Notes: a model not told the origin generated them from the letters alone. A stretch of DNA of 64,000 bases from Rhodospirillaceae bacterium (GCA_004297485.1 SCTM01000314.1:1-64000); one strand, 5' to 3'. Shown: positions 12,730 to 21,417, counted from the stretch's first letter. Translations and numbers: made by a program.

Positions 12730-14127
12730 GTGAAGCCACTCAATTCGATTGTCATTGCCGGACGAGAGGTTCTGCCCATCATCGAGGGCGGGAAGGGCAT
12801 CAGCATCTCCAACGGTCAGAGTTCCGGCGCATGGGCCGCTGCTGGCGGGGTGGGTACCTTCTCCGGCGTCAACGCGGATTCATTCGATCCGGCGGGCGAG
12901 GCCATTCCCCAGCTTTATCACGGGCGCACCCGGCGCGACCGTCACGAGGAACTGTTGAAGTACGCCATCGACGGCGGCATCGCCCAGGCGCGGATCGCGC
13001 ACGAGGCCAGCAACGGCCGTGGCCGGCTGCATATGAACATCCTGTGGGAAATGGCGGGCGCGGAACGGGTGATGCGCGGCGTCTTGGATAAATGCGGCGA
13101 AATCATCCAGGGTGTGACCTGCGGCGCCGGCATGCCCTATCGCCTGTCGGAACTCGCCGCCGAATATAAGACCTATTATTACCCGATCATTTCCTCGGCG
13201 CGCGCGTTTCGCGCCCTGTGGAAGCGCGCCTATCACAAGTGCGCCGAGCTTCTGGGCGGCGTGGTCTATGAGGATCCGTGGCTGGCGGGCGGCCACAACG
13301 GCCTGTCGAATTCAGAAGATCCGCGTAAGGCCGAGGCACCCTACCCGCGCGTGGTCGCATTGCGGCAGGTCATGAATGAAGCCGGCCTTTCACAGACGCC
13401 GATCATCATGGCGGGTGGCGTATGGTGGCTGAGCGAATGGGAAGACTGGCTGGATAATCCGGAAGTGGGACCGATCGCGTTCCAGTTCGGCACGCGCCCA
13501 CTGCTGACTCGGGAAAGCCCCATATCACCGGGCTGGAAGAAACGCCTGCTGGAACTCCAGCCGGGTGACGTGCACCTCCATCGTTTCAGCCCGACAGGGT
13601 TTTATTCGTCAGCGGTTCACAATGCCTTCCTCGATGAACTGGAAGGACGCAGCGACCGGCAGATCGCGTTTTCCGCCGAGCCGTTGGGCGCCCACGACAC
13701 GTCCCTCGATCTGGGCGCACGCAAAAAGCCCGTCTATGTGACTGCCGCAGACAAGGCCCGCGCCGAAGCCTGGATCGCCCAGGGTTATACCGAGTCCATG
13801 AAGACACCGGACTCGACGCTGATCTACGTGACGCCGCCCAAGGCCGAAGAAATCCGCGAAGACCAAACTGCGTGCATGGGCTGTCTGTCGGCGTGCGCCT
13901 TTTCCAACTGGTCGCAGAACGAGGAAAATACGACGGGCCGGAAAGCCGACCCGCGCAGCTTCTGCATTCAGAAGACGCTGCAGAACATCGCCCACGAAGG
14001 CAACGTCGAAGGCGAACTCATGTTCGCCGGCCACAATGCCTATCGCTTTGCCGAGGACCCCTGGTATCGCGGCGGATTTGTTCCGACCGTCAAACAGCTG
14101 GTCGAGCGGATCACGACGGGGAAGTAA
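12730..14127 (+). CDS. Nitronate monooxygenase-like flavoprotein with a C-terminal cysteine cluster
   Basis: 465 residues related to the 2-nitropropane dioxygenase/nitronate monooxygenase family of FMN TIM barrels (IEGGKGISISNGQSSGAWAA, QGVTCGAGMPYRLSE, IIMAGGVWW, IAFQFGTRPLLT). It is longer than classical members (about 320-360). The extra C-terminal part carries Cys382, Cys385, Cys389 (CMGCLSAC) and Cys412, a spacing that could bind an iron-sulfur cluster. GTG 12730 is supported by GAGG (12718-12721) eight bases upstream. The substrate is unknown. It converges on panD across a palindromic repeat. Confidence 0.75.
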   Translation: MKPLNSIVIAGREVLPIIEGGKGISISNGQSSGAWAAAGGVGTFSGVNADSFDPAGEAIPQLYHGRTRRDRHEELLKYAIDGGIAQARIAHEASNGRGRLHMNILWEMAGAERVMRGVLDKCGEIIQGVTCGAGMPYRLSELAAEYKTYYYPIISSARAFRALWKRAYHKCAELLGGVVYEDPWLAGGHNGLSNSEDPRKAEAPYPRVVALRQVMNEAGLSQTPIIMAGGVWWLSEWEDWLDNPEVGPIAFQFGTRPLLTRESPISPGWKKRLLELQPGDVHLHRFSPTGFYSSAVHNAFLDELEGRSDRQIAFSAEPLGAHDTSLDLGARKKPVYVTAADKARAEAWIAQGYTESMKTPDSTLIYVTPPKAEEIREDQTACMGCLSACAFSNWSQNEENTTGRKADPRSFCIQKTLQNIAHEGNVEGELMFAGHNAYRFAEDPWYRGGFVPTVKQLVERITTGK

Positions 14128-14269
14128 ACACCGTCGTCATTCCCGGCCTTGTGCCGGGAATCCAGAGCGACCGGCTTTGCCGTGCGGATAGCTTAGATTT
14201 TATTGGCAGTTTAATGCGTTTCAACTGCTCTGGATCACCGGAACAAGTCCGGTGATGACCATTGTGTTT
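14126..14269. repeat. REPIN-like palindromic element, family B copy 1
   Basis: Fills the gap between two convergent genes. The order is GTCAT, hairpin TTCCCGGC-CTTGT-GCCGGGAA (14140-14160), TCCAGAGC, 58 nt, GCTCTGGA, hairpin TCACCGG-AACAAGT-CCGGTGA (14235-14255), ATGAC. The outer AAACAC/GTGTTT also pair. The architecture recurs at 61145-61267 with the same loops and different stems. It probably also acts as a bidirectional terminator. Confidence 0.8.
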
Positions 14270-14808
14270 TATCGCGTCAGAAATTTTTCCACGAAGGAAT
14301 CGATTTCTGCCGGCTTCAGGCCCTTGGCCCTGAGGTCGTCGCGGATCGCGCGGATATCCACATTGGCATAATTGTGGACGCTGGCGGCCTGGCTGGTCAT
14401 ATCGCCGACGATGCGAAAATCGTATTCGCGGGCCGCGCTTTTGAAGACTTCGTAATGAAGCGTCTGATCGATGTCGTTGTTCGGCGTGAAGGTCAACACG
14501 CATGGACGCAGGGCATAGAGATCCTGCGGCTGCACGTCGGCGGCGGCGGCAATGATCAGCTCGTCACCCACCTGGCAGGTGCGCGCAGCAGCGCCATTGA
14601 GAACGCAGCAGCGGGACCCGGCCGGTCCGAAGATCACATAGGTGGTGAGGCGGGCGCCGGAGTTCTTGTTCCAGATCTCGACGAATTCCGTCGGATAGAG
14701 TCCGGCGCGGTCGCAATGCTCGGGATCGAGCGTGATCGAGCCGTGGTAATGGAGATCGGCCCCGGTCACGCGCAGGCCGTGAAGTTTGGCGCGAATTACT
14801 CTTGGCAA
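14269..14808 (-). CDS. panD: Aspartate 1-decarboxylase PanD
   Basis: Makes beta-alanine from aspartate for pantothenate and CoA. The proenzyme self-cleaves at Gly-Ser to create the catalytic pyruvoyl group; here the site is [10 protein letters not shown] near residue 23. [16 protein letters not shown] and the [16 protein letters not shown] core match the family. The core is normally about 120-140 residues, whereas this protein has 179, with a C-terminal tail of about 50 rich in charged and Asn residues. The start is TTG at 14808 with AAGG seven bases upstream. Transcribed towards the nitronate monooxygenase-like gene. Confidence 0.92.
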   Translation of the reverse strand: MPRVIRAKLHGLRVTGADLHYHGSITLDPEHCDRAGLYPTEFVEIWNKNSGARLTTYVIFGPAGSRCCVLNGAAARTCQVGDELIIAAAADVQPQDLYALRPCVLTFTPNNDIDQTLHYEVFKSAAREYDFRIVGDMTSQAASVHNYANVDIRAIRDDLRAKGLKPAEIDSFVEKFLTR

Positions 14809-14971
14809 GGCAGCACCTTAAAGATTGGCAGCGACGCCACACCCGTCCGGCGGCAAGGATTTGTTTGCGCTGCGATATCGAAGCGGGCGCCAACATAAGG
14901 TTTTTCCGGTCAAGGTAAAGCCCGCTGCTTTCACCATTTGGGCGGATTCAGACCGCGGCGTCATCAGCGTC

Positions 14972-15018
14972 CCTTGAAAGTCTTCTTGAAGGCCTCCTTG
15001 AAGGCCCCCCTTGAAGGT
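14972..15018. repeat. Short tandem repeats of a CTTGAAGGCC-type unit
   Basis: TTGAA occurs at 14974, 14986, 14998 and 15011, each inside a similar CCTTGAAGG-type unit, so about four degenerate copies with a 12-13-bp period. They lie between the divergent panD and mmcB starts. Function unknown. Confidence 0.6.
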
Positions 15019-15050
15019 TGGACGCCCCATGCATAAGGTGGCGCCAAGGA

Positions 15051-15065
15051 GAACATTAGATGAAC
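15051..15065 (+). promoter_or_regulatory. LexA (SOS) operator at the mmcB start codon
   Basis: GAAC (15051-15054), seven bases, GAAC (15062-15065): the exact alphaproteobacterial LexA box, which is GTTC-N7-GTTC on the other strand. It overlaps the Shine-Dalgarno and the ATG of mmcB, a known SOS gene in Caulobacter. A repressor bound here would block elongation into the gene, or initiation if transcription begins close by. Confidence 0.7.
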
Positions 15066-15632
15066 ACGGCTCGGGGCAATGGTCCGAACGGCGCGGCGGC
15101 GGCGGAAAGCGGCCGGGGCGGGATTTTCGAGGCGAGCGATTTGGAACATTTCGCGGCCAAACACGCTGTCGCCAGATCCGGCGATCGGTCCGGCGATCTC
15201 CGGCCTGCGCCAACCGCAGTCACCGCGGCGGTGACCCGCGGCGTATGCCGGTGGCTGGAGGACCAGGGCTTCGCCGCCTTGACCGAGTTCAAGCTGGCGA
15301 ACCGCCGACGTGCCGACGTGGTCGGCCTCAGCGCCGCCGGCACTTTTCTCATGGTCGAGGTCAAGAGCACGCCGGAGGATTTTCGCGGCGATGCCAAATG
15401 GCTCGAATACCTGCCCTACTGCGATGCGTTCGCCTTTGCCGTGCCGTCGCATTTTCCGTGGCAAATTCTTCCGGAGCGTTGCGGCGTGATCGTCGCCGAT
15501 CATCACTCCGCTTTGGTCGTCCGCACCGCGCCTCACCATCCGCTCGCCACCGCGCGGCGCAAGGCACTGACCTTGCGATTTGCCTTGGCGGCCGGACAAC
15601 GGCTGCGAAGCATCGTCGATCCGCGCCTCTAA
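15060..15632 (+). CDS. mmcB: MmcB-family DNA repair protein
   Basis: 190 residues of the MmcB (DUF1052) family, a small endonuclease-fold protein described in Caulobacter as SOS-induced and protective against mitomycin C. The core NRRRADVVGLSAAGTFLMVE followed by VKS gives a D...E-x-K arrangement typical of PD-(D/E)XK nucleases; WLEYLPYCDAFAFAVP and GVIVAD follow. ATG 15060 has AAGGAG (15046-15051) eight bases upstream. The LexA-type box over the start supports SOS control. The first 35 residues are low-complexity and probably disordered. Confidence 0.88.
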   Translation: MNTARGNGPNGAAAAESGRGGIFEASDLEHFAAKHAVARSGDRSGDLRPAPTAVTAAVTRGVCRWLEDQGFAALTEFKLANRRRADVVGLSAAGTFLMVEVKSTPEDFRGDAKWLEYLPYCDAFAFAVPSHFPWQILPERCGVIVADHHSALVVRTAPHHPLATARRKALTLRFALAAGQRLRSIVDPRL

Positions 15633-15654
15633 CCGAGAGCAGTCGGAATCAGGG

Positions 15655-16029
15655 TCAGCCGCAGTACAGGCCGACGACGCGCCCGTAATTGTCGAGTTCG
15701 ACGTTGAGGCGGACAGGATCTTGCTCCGGACTCAAACGGGCGTGAGGCGGTATAATGCGATACGGCGCGGAAACACTTTCCTCGCGCACGAACGCTCCCG
15801 TTGCGGGCGGATCACCGCCGCGCGGCACAAATATCATGCCCAGCGCCGGTACCAGCACGTGACCGCGGCAAGGCTTGAGAAGTTCCGGCAGGACTGGTTG
15901 ACGAATAACGGGCGGTGGTGGCGGCATGCTTTCCAACGGCGTGTAAAGGTGCCTGCCTTTGATAGTTGTCCCACACCCTGCGATAAACACCGCAATGAGT
16001 GCCGCTAACATAAAGCGCGTCGCGTTCAT
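15655..16029 (-). CDS. Small lipoprotein with an I78-inhibitor-like C-terminus
   Basis: 124 residues beginning with a lipoprotein signal (hydrophobic stretch ending FIAGC, probable acylated Cys near residue 19), then a proline-rich linker. The last 35 residues (YRIIPPHARLSPEQDPVRLN then VELDNYGRVVGLYCG) resemble the end of potato-inhibitor-I78-type peptidase inhibitors, where R-L-N-x-x-x-D is conserved. The inhibitor assignment is tentative. ATG 16029 overlaps the hldE stop (TGATG), so the gene is translationally coupled to hldE. Probably an envelope protein; its target is unknown. Confidence 0.7.
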   Translation of the reverse strand: MNATRFMLAALIAVFIAGCGTTIKGRHLYTPLESMPPPPPVIRQPVLPELLKPCRGHVLVPALGMIFVPRGGDPPATGAFVREESVSAPYRIIPPHARLSPEQDPVRLNVELDNYGRVVGLYCG

Positions 16030-17522
16030 CACTTCCGCCCCGAGCCTTCCGTCTTCAACGCCGCAATGGTCGCGGTGGTGGAATGGGAGTCCACCAGATC
16101 TGCCAGCACGACACGCCCGCCGTATGATTCAACAAAGTCGCCGCCGACCACGGCGGCGCGGGCATAGTCGGCCCCCTTGACCAACACATCCGGCCGCAAC
16201 GCCTCGACCAAAGATTGCGGCGTATCTTCGTCAAACACAACCACTAGATCGACGGAGGTCATGGACGCCATCACCGTCGCCCGGGCGGCAGCGGTCTGAA
16301 CCGGGCGGCCTTCGCCCTTCAAACGCTTGACCGACGCATCGCTGTTGAGACCCACGATCAAGCGGTCGCAGGCTCCGCGCGCTTGGCGCAAGAGCGCCAC
16401 ATGACCGGGATGGAGAAGATCGAAGCAGCCGTTGGTAAAACCCACGCGCAGGGACTGGCGGCGCCAAGCCTCTGCCTTTGCGGCGGCGCTGTCCCGGTCG
16501 GCGATCTTTTGCTCGAATCCGGCGATGCCGGTATGCACGAGGGCCGCGGAAATTTCGGCGACGGTCGCAACCGCCGTACCACGACGACCGACAACGATTC
16601 CGGCGGCGACGTTCGCCAGACGCGCAGCATCCCGTAAGCGCGCGCCGCAGGCCAGCGCCATGGCAAGGGTGGCGACGACCGTATCCCCGGCGCCGGTGAC
16701 ATCGGCGACCTCGCGGCCTTCCACGGCCAGGTTTTCCGCCGCGTCTTCGACGAGAGTCATGCCTTTGTCGGCGCGGGTCACAAGGATCGCGGCGGCGCCC
16801 GTCGTCTGGCGCAAGCGCCGCGCCGCATTGATCAGTTCCTCGTCCGTAGCGACAGGCGATCCGGTGGCTTCCGCCAGCTCGGCGCGATTGGGCGTGATCA
16901 CCGTTGCGCCGGCATAGCGCGTGTAATCTGTCCCCTTGGGATCGACGATGACCGGTTTATGCGCCGCCCGCGCCGCGGCGATAATCGCGGCGGCCAGGTC
17001 TTTGCCGAAAACGCCTTTAGCGTAGTCCGACAGGATGACTGCGTCGCAAGTGGCCAGCGCCGCCAGGGCGGCCTGCCGGAGATCGGCGTCGTCTTCCGGC
17101 GCCAACGGCGCGCTGGTCTCGCGATCGGCGCGCAGCAGATGATGGCCGTCACTGGAAAAAAAGCGGCTTTTGACGGTGGTCTCGCGATTCTCGGAGACGC
17201 GGAGTGAAAAGTCGGTGCCGTGGAGTTCGGACAGCAGGCGTCGCACTTCGACACCGGCCTGATCCTCTCCCACGACAGAAACGAAGTACGGCAGGCCGCC
17301 GAGGGCGGCGAGATTGCGCACGACGTTCCCCGCACCGCCCAACGCCAGGGATTCGCGCGTGACTCGCACCACGGGCACGGGCGCTTCCGGGGAGATCCGC
17401 TTCACATCGCCATAGATAAATTGGTCGACCATGACATCGCCGACACAGAGCACGCGCCGCCCGGCGAAACCGGAGAGAAGCGCCATCAGAGCGGCCGGAT
17501 CGAAGGCGGACGGGGTGCTCAT
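16029..17522 (-). CDS. hldE: Bifunctional heptose-7-phosphate kinase / heptose-1-phosphate adenylyltransferase HldE
   Basis: Makes ADP-heptose for the LPS inner core. It has 497 residues. The N-terminal PfkB/ribokinase domain (to about 330) has GDVMVDQFIYGDVKRISPEA, GGAGNVVRN and the DVTGAGDTVVATLA catalytic region. The C-terminal nucleotidyltransferase domain starts near 355 with VGFTNGCFDLLHPGHVALLR, which holds the HxGH motif. The downstream lipoprotein overlaps its stop. The UDP-xylose-synthase-like gene lies 51 bases upstream on the same strand, so the two envelope-sugar genes are probably cotranscribed. Confidence 0.96.
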   Translation of the reverse strand: MSTPSAFDPAALMALLSGFAGRRVLCVGDVMVDQFIYGDVKRISPEAPVPVVRVTRESLALGGAGNVVRNLAALGGLPYFVSVVGEDQAGVEVRRLLSELHGTDFSLRVSENRETTVKSRFFSSDGHHLLRADRETSAPLAPEDDADLRQAALAALATCDAVILSDYAKGVFGKDLAAAIIAAARAAHKPVIVDPKGTDYTRYAGATVITPNRAELAEATGSPVATDEELINAARRLRQTTGAAAILVTRADKGMTLVEDAAENLAVEGREVADVTGAGDTVVATLAMALACGARLRDAARLANVAAGIVVGRRGTAVATVAEISAALVHTGIAGFEQKIADRDSAAAKAEAWRRQSLRVGFTNGCFDLLHPGHVALLRQARGACDRLIVGLNSDASVKRLKGEGRPVQTAAARATVMASMTSVDLVVVFDEDTPQSLVEALRPDVLVKGADYARAAVVGGDFVESYGGRVVLADLVDSHSTTATIAALKTEGSGRK

Positions 17523-17573
17523 AAAACCGTGGTCGATGCGAAGAGGTTCAAATGTGTTTTCAAGGACAGGAGA

Positions 17574-18512
17574 CTATGCCGCCATCTGTTGGCGGAAGTA
17601 GGCGATGGTTTGTTTCAATCCCTCCTCAAGAGGAACCGAGGGTTCCCATCCCAGGACCTGGCGCGCCTGACTGATATCCGGTTTGCGGCGGGTGGGATCG
17701 TCTTGGGGCAACGGCTTGTTCACCAGCTGCGAGCGCGAGCCGGTCATGGCGATAATCTTCTCCGCCAACTCGCGGATCGTGCTTTCGACGGGATTGCCCA
17801 AGTTGATCGGCCCGGTGACCGTGTCCGGAGATTCCATGAGACGGATAAGCCCGCCGACGAGATCGTCGACAAAACAGAACGAACGGGTCTGTTGGCCGTC
17901 GCCATAGATCGTGATGGGTTCGCCCTTGAGGGCCTGAACGATGAAGTTGGACACCACCCGGCCGTCGTTGGGCAGCATACGCGGGCCGTAGGTATTGAAA
18001 ATGCGCGCCACGCGAATGCGCAGGGCATGTTGGCGGTAATAGTCGAAGAACAGGGTTTCGGCGCAGCGCTTGCCCTCATCATAACAGGCCCGGGGACCAA
18101 TGGGATTCACGTTGCCCCAATAGCTCTCGACCTGTGGGTGAATCGCCGGGTCGCCATAAACTTCGCTGGTCGACGCCTGAAGGATCTTCGCCTTGGTCCG
18201 CTTGGCCAGCCCGAGCATATTGATCGCGCCATGAACGCTGGTCTTAGTAGTCTGGACCGGATCGAACTGGTAATGAACGGGCGACGCGGGGCAGGCGAGG
18301 TTGTATATTTCGTCTGTTTCAATATAAAGGGGAAACGTGACGTCGTGACGTATCAATTCGAAGTTTGGGCGGCTGAACAAAGACTCGACGTTGGCACGGC
18401 GTCCGGTAAAGAAATTGTCGATACACAACACTTCATGACCGGCCGCGACCAGGCGCTCGCACAAGTGCGAGCCGATGAACCCGGCTCCCCCGGTGATGAG
18501 AACGCGTTTCAT
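17574..18512 (-). CDS. UDP-glucuronate decarboxylase (UDP-xylose synthase)-like SDR
   Basis: Extended short-chain dehydrogenase of 312 residues. The Rossmann motif [14 protein letters not shown] lies at the N-terminus and the catalytic YDEGK near residue 145, preceded by [12 protein letters not shown] and [20 protein letters not shown]. That combination is typical of UXS enzymes, which convert UDP-glucuronate to UDP-xylose; related dehydratases are possible. ATG 18512 is chosen over the upstream in-frame start because it begins directly at the Rossmann motif and has AGGGGAA just upstream. It probably supplies a nucleotide pentose for LPS or exopolysaccharide. Confidence 0.88.
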   Translation of the reverse strand: MKRVLITGGAGFIGSHLCERLVAAGHEVLCIDNFFTGRRANVESLFSRPNFELIRHDVTFPLYIETDEIYNLACPASPVHYQFDPVQTTKTSVHGAINMLGLAKRTKAKILQASTSEVYGDPAIHPQVESYWGNVNPIGPRACYDEGKRCAETLFFDYYRQHALRIRVARIFNTYGPRMLPNDGRVVSNFIVQALKGEPITIYGDGQQTRSFCFVDDLVGGLIRLMESPDTVTGPINLGNPVESTIRELAEKIIAMTGSRSQLVNKPLPQDDPTRRKPDISQARQVLGWEPSVPLEEGLKQTIAYFRQQMAA

Positions 18513-18826
18513 GGAATTCCCCTTTTCACGGTCGCGCATCAGCCCGCGCGGACATGACATCGATACTAATTGTTAATCTTTTCCAAATGGTTACGATGCT
18601 AGAGTTGTCATCAGAGCGGGGTCAGATCGACGCGACTCCTTCCGGGGGCGGATGGCAGCACGTCATGGCCAGCGATTTGCGGCCGTGGATCCGTCACCGT
18701 CGCCCCCACCAGGCATGCGATTCGAGGATGACGGGTACGGATTTGAAGAATGTACCGTTTTTTGCAGCCCGCACGCGGCCTGAGCGCTACGCGCGCCGCA
18801 GCAACCGGTATTAGGACGCGGGCGGC
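18513..18826. other. Intergenic region between divergent genes
   Basis: A 314-base gap between the UXS-like gene (leftward) and the first degenerate GGDEF-EAL gene (rightward). Bases 18555-18600 are clearly AT-richer than the surroundings and are the likely promoter zone, but no hexamer pair is convincing. No RNA gene or credible small ORF was seen. Confidence 0.4.
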
Positions 18827-20029
18827 ATGAACCAAGGCGCGAAAGGATATCAGGAAACCCTGCTGGTCGACACGCTCGACCGCATGCGCCGCAACCCTGA
18901 AGGCCGCAAGGTCTTGCAGCTGCGCCTGTCGCAAATGCTGCCTCACAACCGCACCCCTGTGCGCCTGAAGATTCTCACCCGGATGTTCCGGTCCCTGGAA
19001 AGCGGCCGTCAGATCCAGATTTTTTCCATGACCAACGGCGATCTGGTCATCATCATCAACAGCGGCGCGCAGCGGGACGTGCAAAACATCGTCCACCGCA
19101 TTCGCACGCTTTTCGAGTCCGATCCCATCACCATGGCTGACGCCGGCGGCGAGCAGGACCGGTTCGCGTTATGGTTCGATCTTTCCCTCGATGCGGCGAT
19201 GGCGATGCACGCCGCCCAGGAATTGCGCACCGAGGCACAGAGCGCCGTGCCGCGCCAGATGGGAATGGTTCTTCCGCCGCTCACGCCGCAGCTGCTTGAC
19301 GAGGTACAAAAGAAGCTGGCCTTTGCCAATGTCGTGCCGTTTGTCCGCGATCAACCGGTCCTGCGGGTCAATGCGGCAACCCATGAAGCGGCGATCGAGT
19401 TCTATGAATTCTTTCTGTCGGTGCAGGATTTGCAGCGCTCGGCCGCGCCAACCATCAATCTGCTCGGCGACCGCTGGCTGTTTCAGGATCTCAGCCGCAC
19501 CATGGATCAGCGCATGCTGGAAACGGTTGTGCGCGCGCCCCATGCTCGGGAAGCCCCGGCACTGAGCCTCAATCTCAATCTCGAAAGCGTCATCACCTCG
19601 TCGTTCGCCACATTTCTCGACCGGATCGAAAAAGGACACAAGGTGATCGTCGAGGTACAGGCCGTGGACGTCTTCACCAATCTGTCGCTCTATCTCGACG
19701 TTCAGGGCGCGCTGCGCGGCGCCGGCCACGCCATCCTCATCGACGGATTGACGATCGGGACCTTGCGGCTGATCGACGTGGCACAACTCAAACCGGATTA
19801 CGCGAAAGTTGCGTGGGCCCCGGAGTTGGGGGAAGCCAGTGGTCGCGGCGGTACCCAGGTACTCCACGAGCTGGTCGCGGCCGTCGGCGCGGGCAAGGTG
19901 ATCCTGTCACGCTGCGAGTCCGCAATCTCACTTGCGTTCGGACTGAAGACCGGCATTACGCTGTTCCAAGGCCGGTTCCTCGATTCGCTTAAATCCGGAC
20001 GGCGCAAACCTGCGCCGCGGCCGGTATAG
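18827..20029 (+). CDS. Degenerate GGDEF-EAL-like protein, paralogue 1
   Basis: 400 residues, not a named family. Residues 63-80 (IQIFSMTNGDLVIIINS) resemble the GGDEF beta-hairpin with NGDLVI where active enzymes have GGDEF. The second half follows the EAL fold order: an N-L-N strand near 258, VIVEVQAVDVF, AILIDGLT near 302, and LSRCES (about 360) then GITLFQGRFL (376-385), which match the closing EGVE and QGY elements of EAL domains. The catalytic Glu and Asp positions are mostly replaced, so cyclic-di-GMP synthesis or cleavage looks unlikely. The next gene is a diverged copy. No membrane segment is seen. Confidence 0.6.
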   Translation: MNQGAKGYQETLLVDTLDRMRRNPEGRKVLQLRLSQMLPHNRTPVRLKILTRMFRSLESGRQIQIFSMTNGDLVIIINSGAQRDVQNIVHRIRTLFESDPITMADAGGEQDRFALWFDLSLDAAMAMHAAQELRTEAQSAVPRQMGMVLPPLTPQLLDEVQKKLAFANVVPFVRDQPVLRVNAATHEAAIEFYEFFLSVQDLQRSAAPTINLLGDRWLFQDLSRTMDQRMLETVVRAPHAREAPALSLNLNLESVITSSFATFLDRIEKGHKVIVEVQAVDVFTNLSLYLDVQGALRGAGHAILIDGLTIGTLRLIDVAQLKPDYAKVAWAPELGEASGRGGTQVLHELVAAVGAGKVILSRCESAISLAFGLKTGITLFQGRFLDSLKSGRRKPAPRPV

Positions 20030-20043
20030 GTTAGGTAGTGGCA

Positions 20044-21291
20044 ATGGCCGAAGCACCCGCCGCATCCACCGCCAACCCGCTGGGTAATACCCATGAAGCG
20101 CGGCTGCTGGAGGACATGAAGCAGCTTGACGTGGGAATGCGCAACAAAGGCGCGATCCGCCTGCATCTTTCACGCCTGTTGCCGGAAACCCGCACGGTCC
20201 AGAATCTACGCAGCGCCGAGGTTGCCTTTGAGGATTTGACCAAGACCCGGGCGGCTTGGCTTTACCGCCTGCGCAACAGCGACCTCATGGTGATCTTCGA
20301 GCGTGACCAAACCGATCTCGCCGAACGCGCGGTGCTCAAGCTCCTGAAGCTGTGGGAGCGCGATCCCCTGATGCAGAAATTCAAGACCGATGCGCGCAAG
20401 AACCGCCTGACGAGCTGGTTCGATCTGGAAACGGACTACGACAAGCTGTTGGCCTTCGCCCATCGCCAGGCGGCTTCATCCGACACGGCCCGGTCGAAAA
20501 GTCTGCAGCAGCTCATCGTCGAGCGCGAGCATCGCGTGACTGATCCGGAGCGCGGTCAGCCGTTGACGCCGCTTGAACTGTCTAAAGTAGAAGACTCGCT
20601 CGTGCGCGTGGATCTGTCGAGCTTCACCCGCCGGCAGGCCGTGTGTGCTTTCGTCGAGGACGGCAAGGCCGAACTGGTGTTTACCGAGTTGTTCGTATCG
20701 ATCGCCGATCTGCGTGAAACGCTGATGCCGCGAACCGATATGACCGCCAATCCATGGCTGTTCCAGCGCCTGACCCAGACCCTGGATCGACGCGTGATGG
20801 CACAGATCGCCCGGCGCGAGGACAAGACGTTGCTGCGCGAGGCCTTCAGCATCAACCTCAACGTCCAGACTCTGCTGTCGGAGGAGTTCATCGCCTTCGA
20901 CGAGGATTTTGCGCCGACCAACAACGATGTGATTCTCGAGATGCGTCTGGAGGATATTTTCTCCGACCCGGAGAGCTTCACCTTCGCCCGCGATTTTGTC
21001 ATCGAACGCGGATACCGTTTGTGTGTCGACGGCCTGACCCTGCAGACCTTTCGTTATGCGGATCCGGATCGCCTGGGTGTCCACTACATGAAGCTGATGT
21101 GGACCCGCGATCTGGCCGGATGGATCGGCACTACGGTCGGCCAGGAAATGAAAGCCATGATTCGCGAGCGCAAACGCGGACGCACAATCCTGGCGCGGTG
21201 TGATTCCGAGGCCGCGATTCAAGTGGGGCGGCAACTCGGCATCACACTGTTCCAGGGCCGCTACATCGATAGTCTGGTTCGCGGACGCTAG
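20044..21291 (+). CDS. Degenerate GGDEF-EAL-like protein, paralogue 2
   Basis: 415 residues, with the same domain order as its upstream neighbour. A GGDEF-like hairpin has NSDLMVIF (78-85). The EAL-like half has INLNVQTLL, VILEMRLEDIF, YRLCVDGLT and a closing ILARCDS...GITLFQGRYIDSL (399-411). Only scattered catalytic residues survive. ATG 20044 (AGG eight bases upstream) is preferred to GTG 20038. It starts 14 bases after paralogue 1, so the pair is one operon. A scaffold or ligand-sensing role is inference; no partner gene identifies the pathway. Confidence 0.6.
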   Translation: MAEAPAASTANPLGNTHEARLLEDMKQLDVGMRNKGAIRLHLSRLLPETRTVQNLRSAEVAFEDLTKTRAAWLYRLRNSDLMVIFERDQTDLAERAVLKLLKLWERDPLMQKFKTDARKNRLTSWFDLETDYDKLLAFAHRQAASSDTARSKSLQQLIVEREHRVTDPERGQPLTPLELSKVEDSLVRVDLSSFTRRQAVCAFVEDGKAELVFTELFVSIADLRETLMPRTDMTANPWLFQRLTQTLDRRVMAQIARREDKTLLREAFSINLNVQTLLSEEFIAFDEDFAPTNNDVILEMRLEDIFSDPESFTFARDFVIERGYRLCVDGLTLQTFRYADPDRLGVHYMKLMWTRDLAGWIGTTVGQEMKAMIRERKRGRTILARCDSEAAIQVGRQLGITLFQGRYIDSLVRGR

Positions 21292-21417
21292 ACGAGGGGC
21301 GGCCGGATGCCGCAACCAAGGCCGTCGTGCCGGCGGACAGCCGACGCCGCCACAGAAGTGACTTAGTTCGCAACCAATATCACGCCTGCATCGTTGAAAC
21401 TCTATCGGAGCTTCTCC

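Noticed and set aside
17220-18557. 445-codon plus-strand open frame over the UXS-like gene
   Set aside because: Antisense to conserved hldE and SDR motifs; the product has no domain features.
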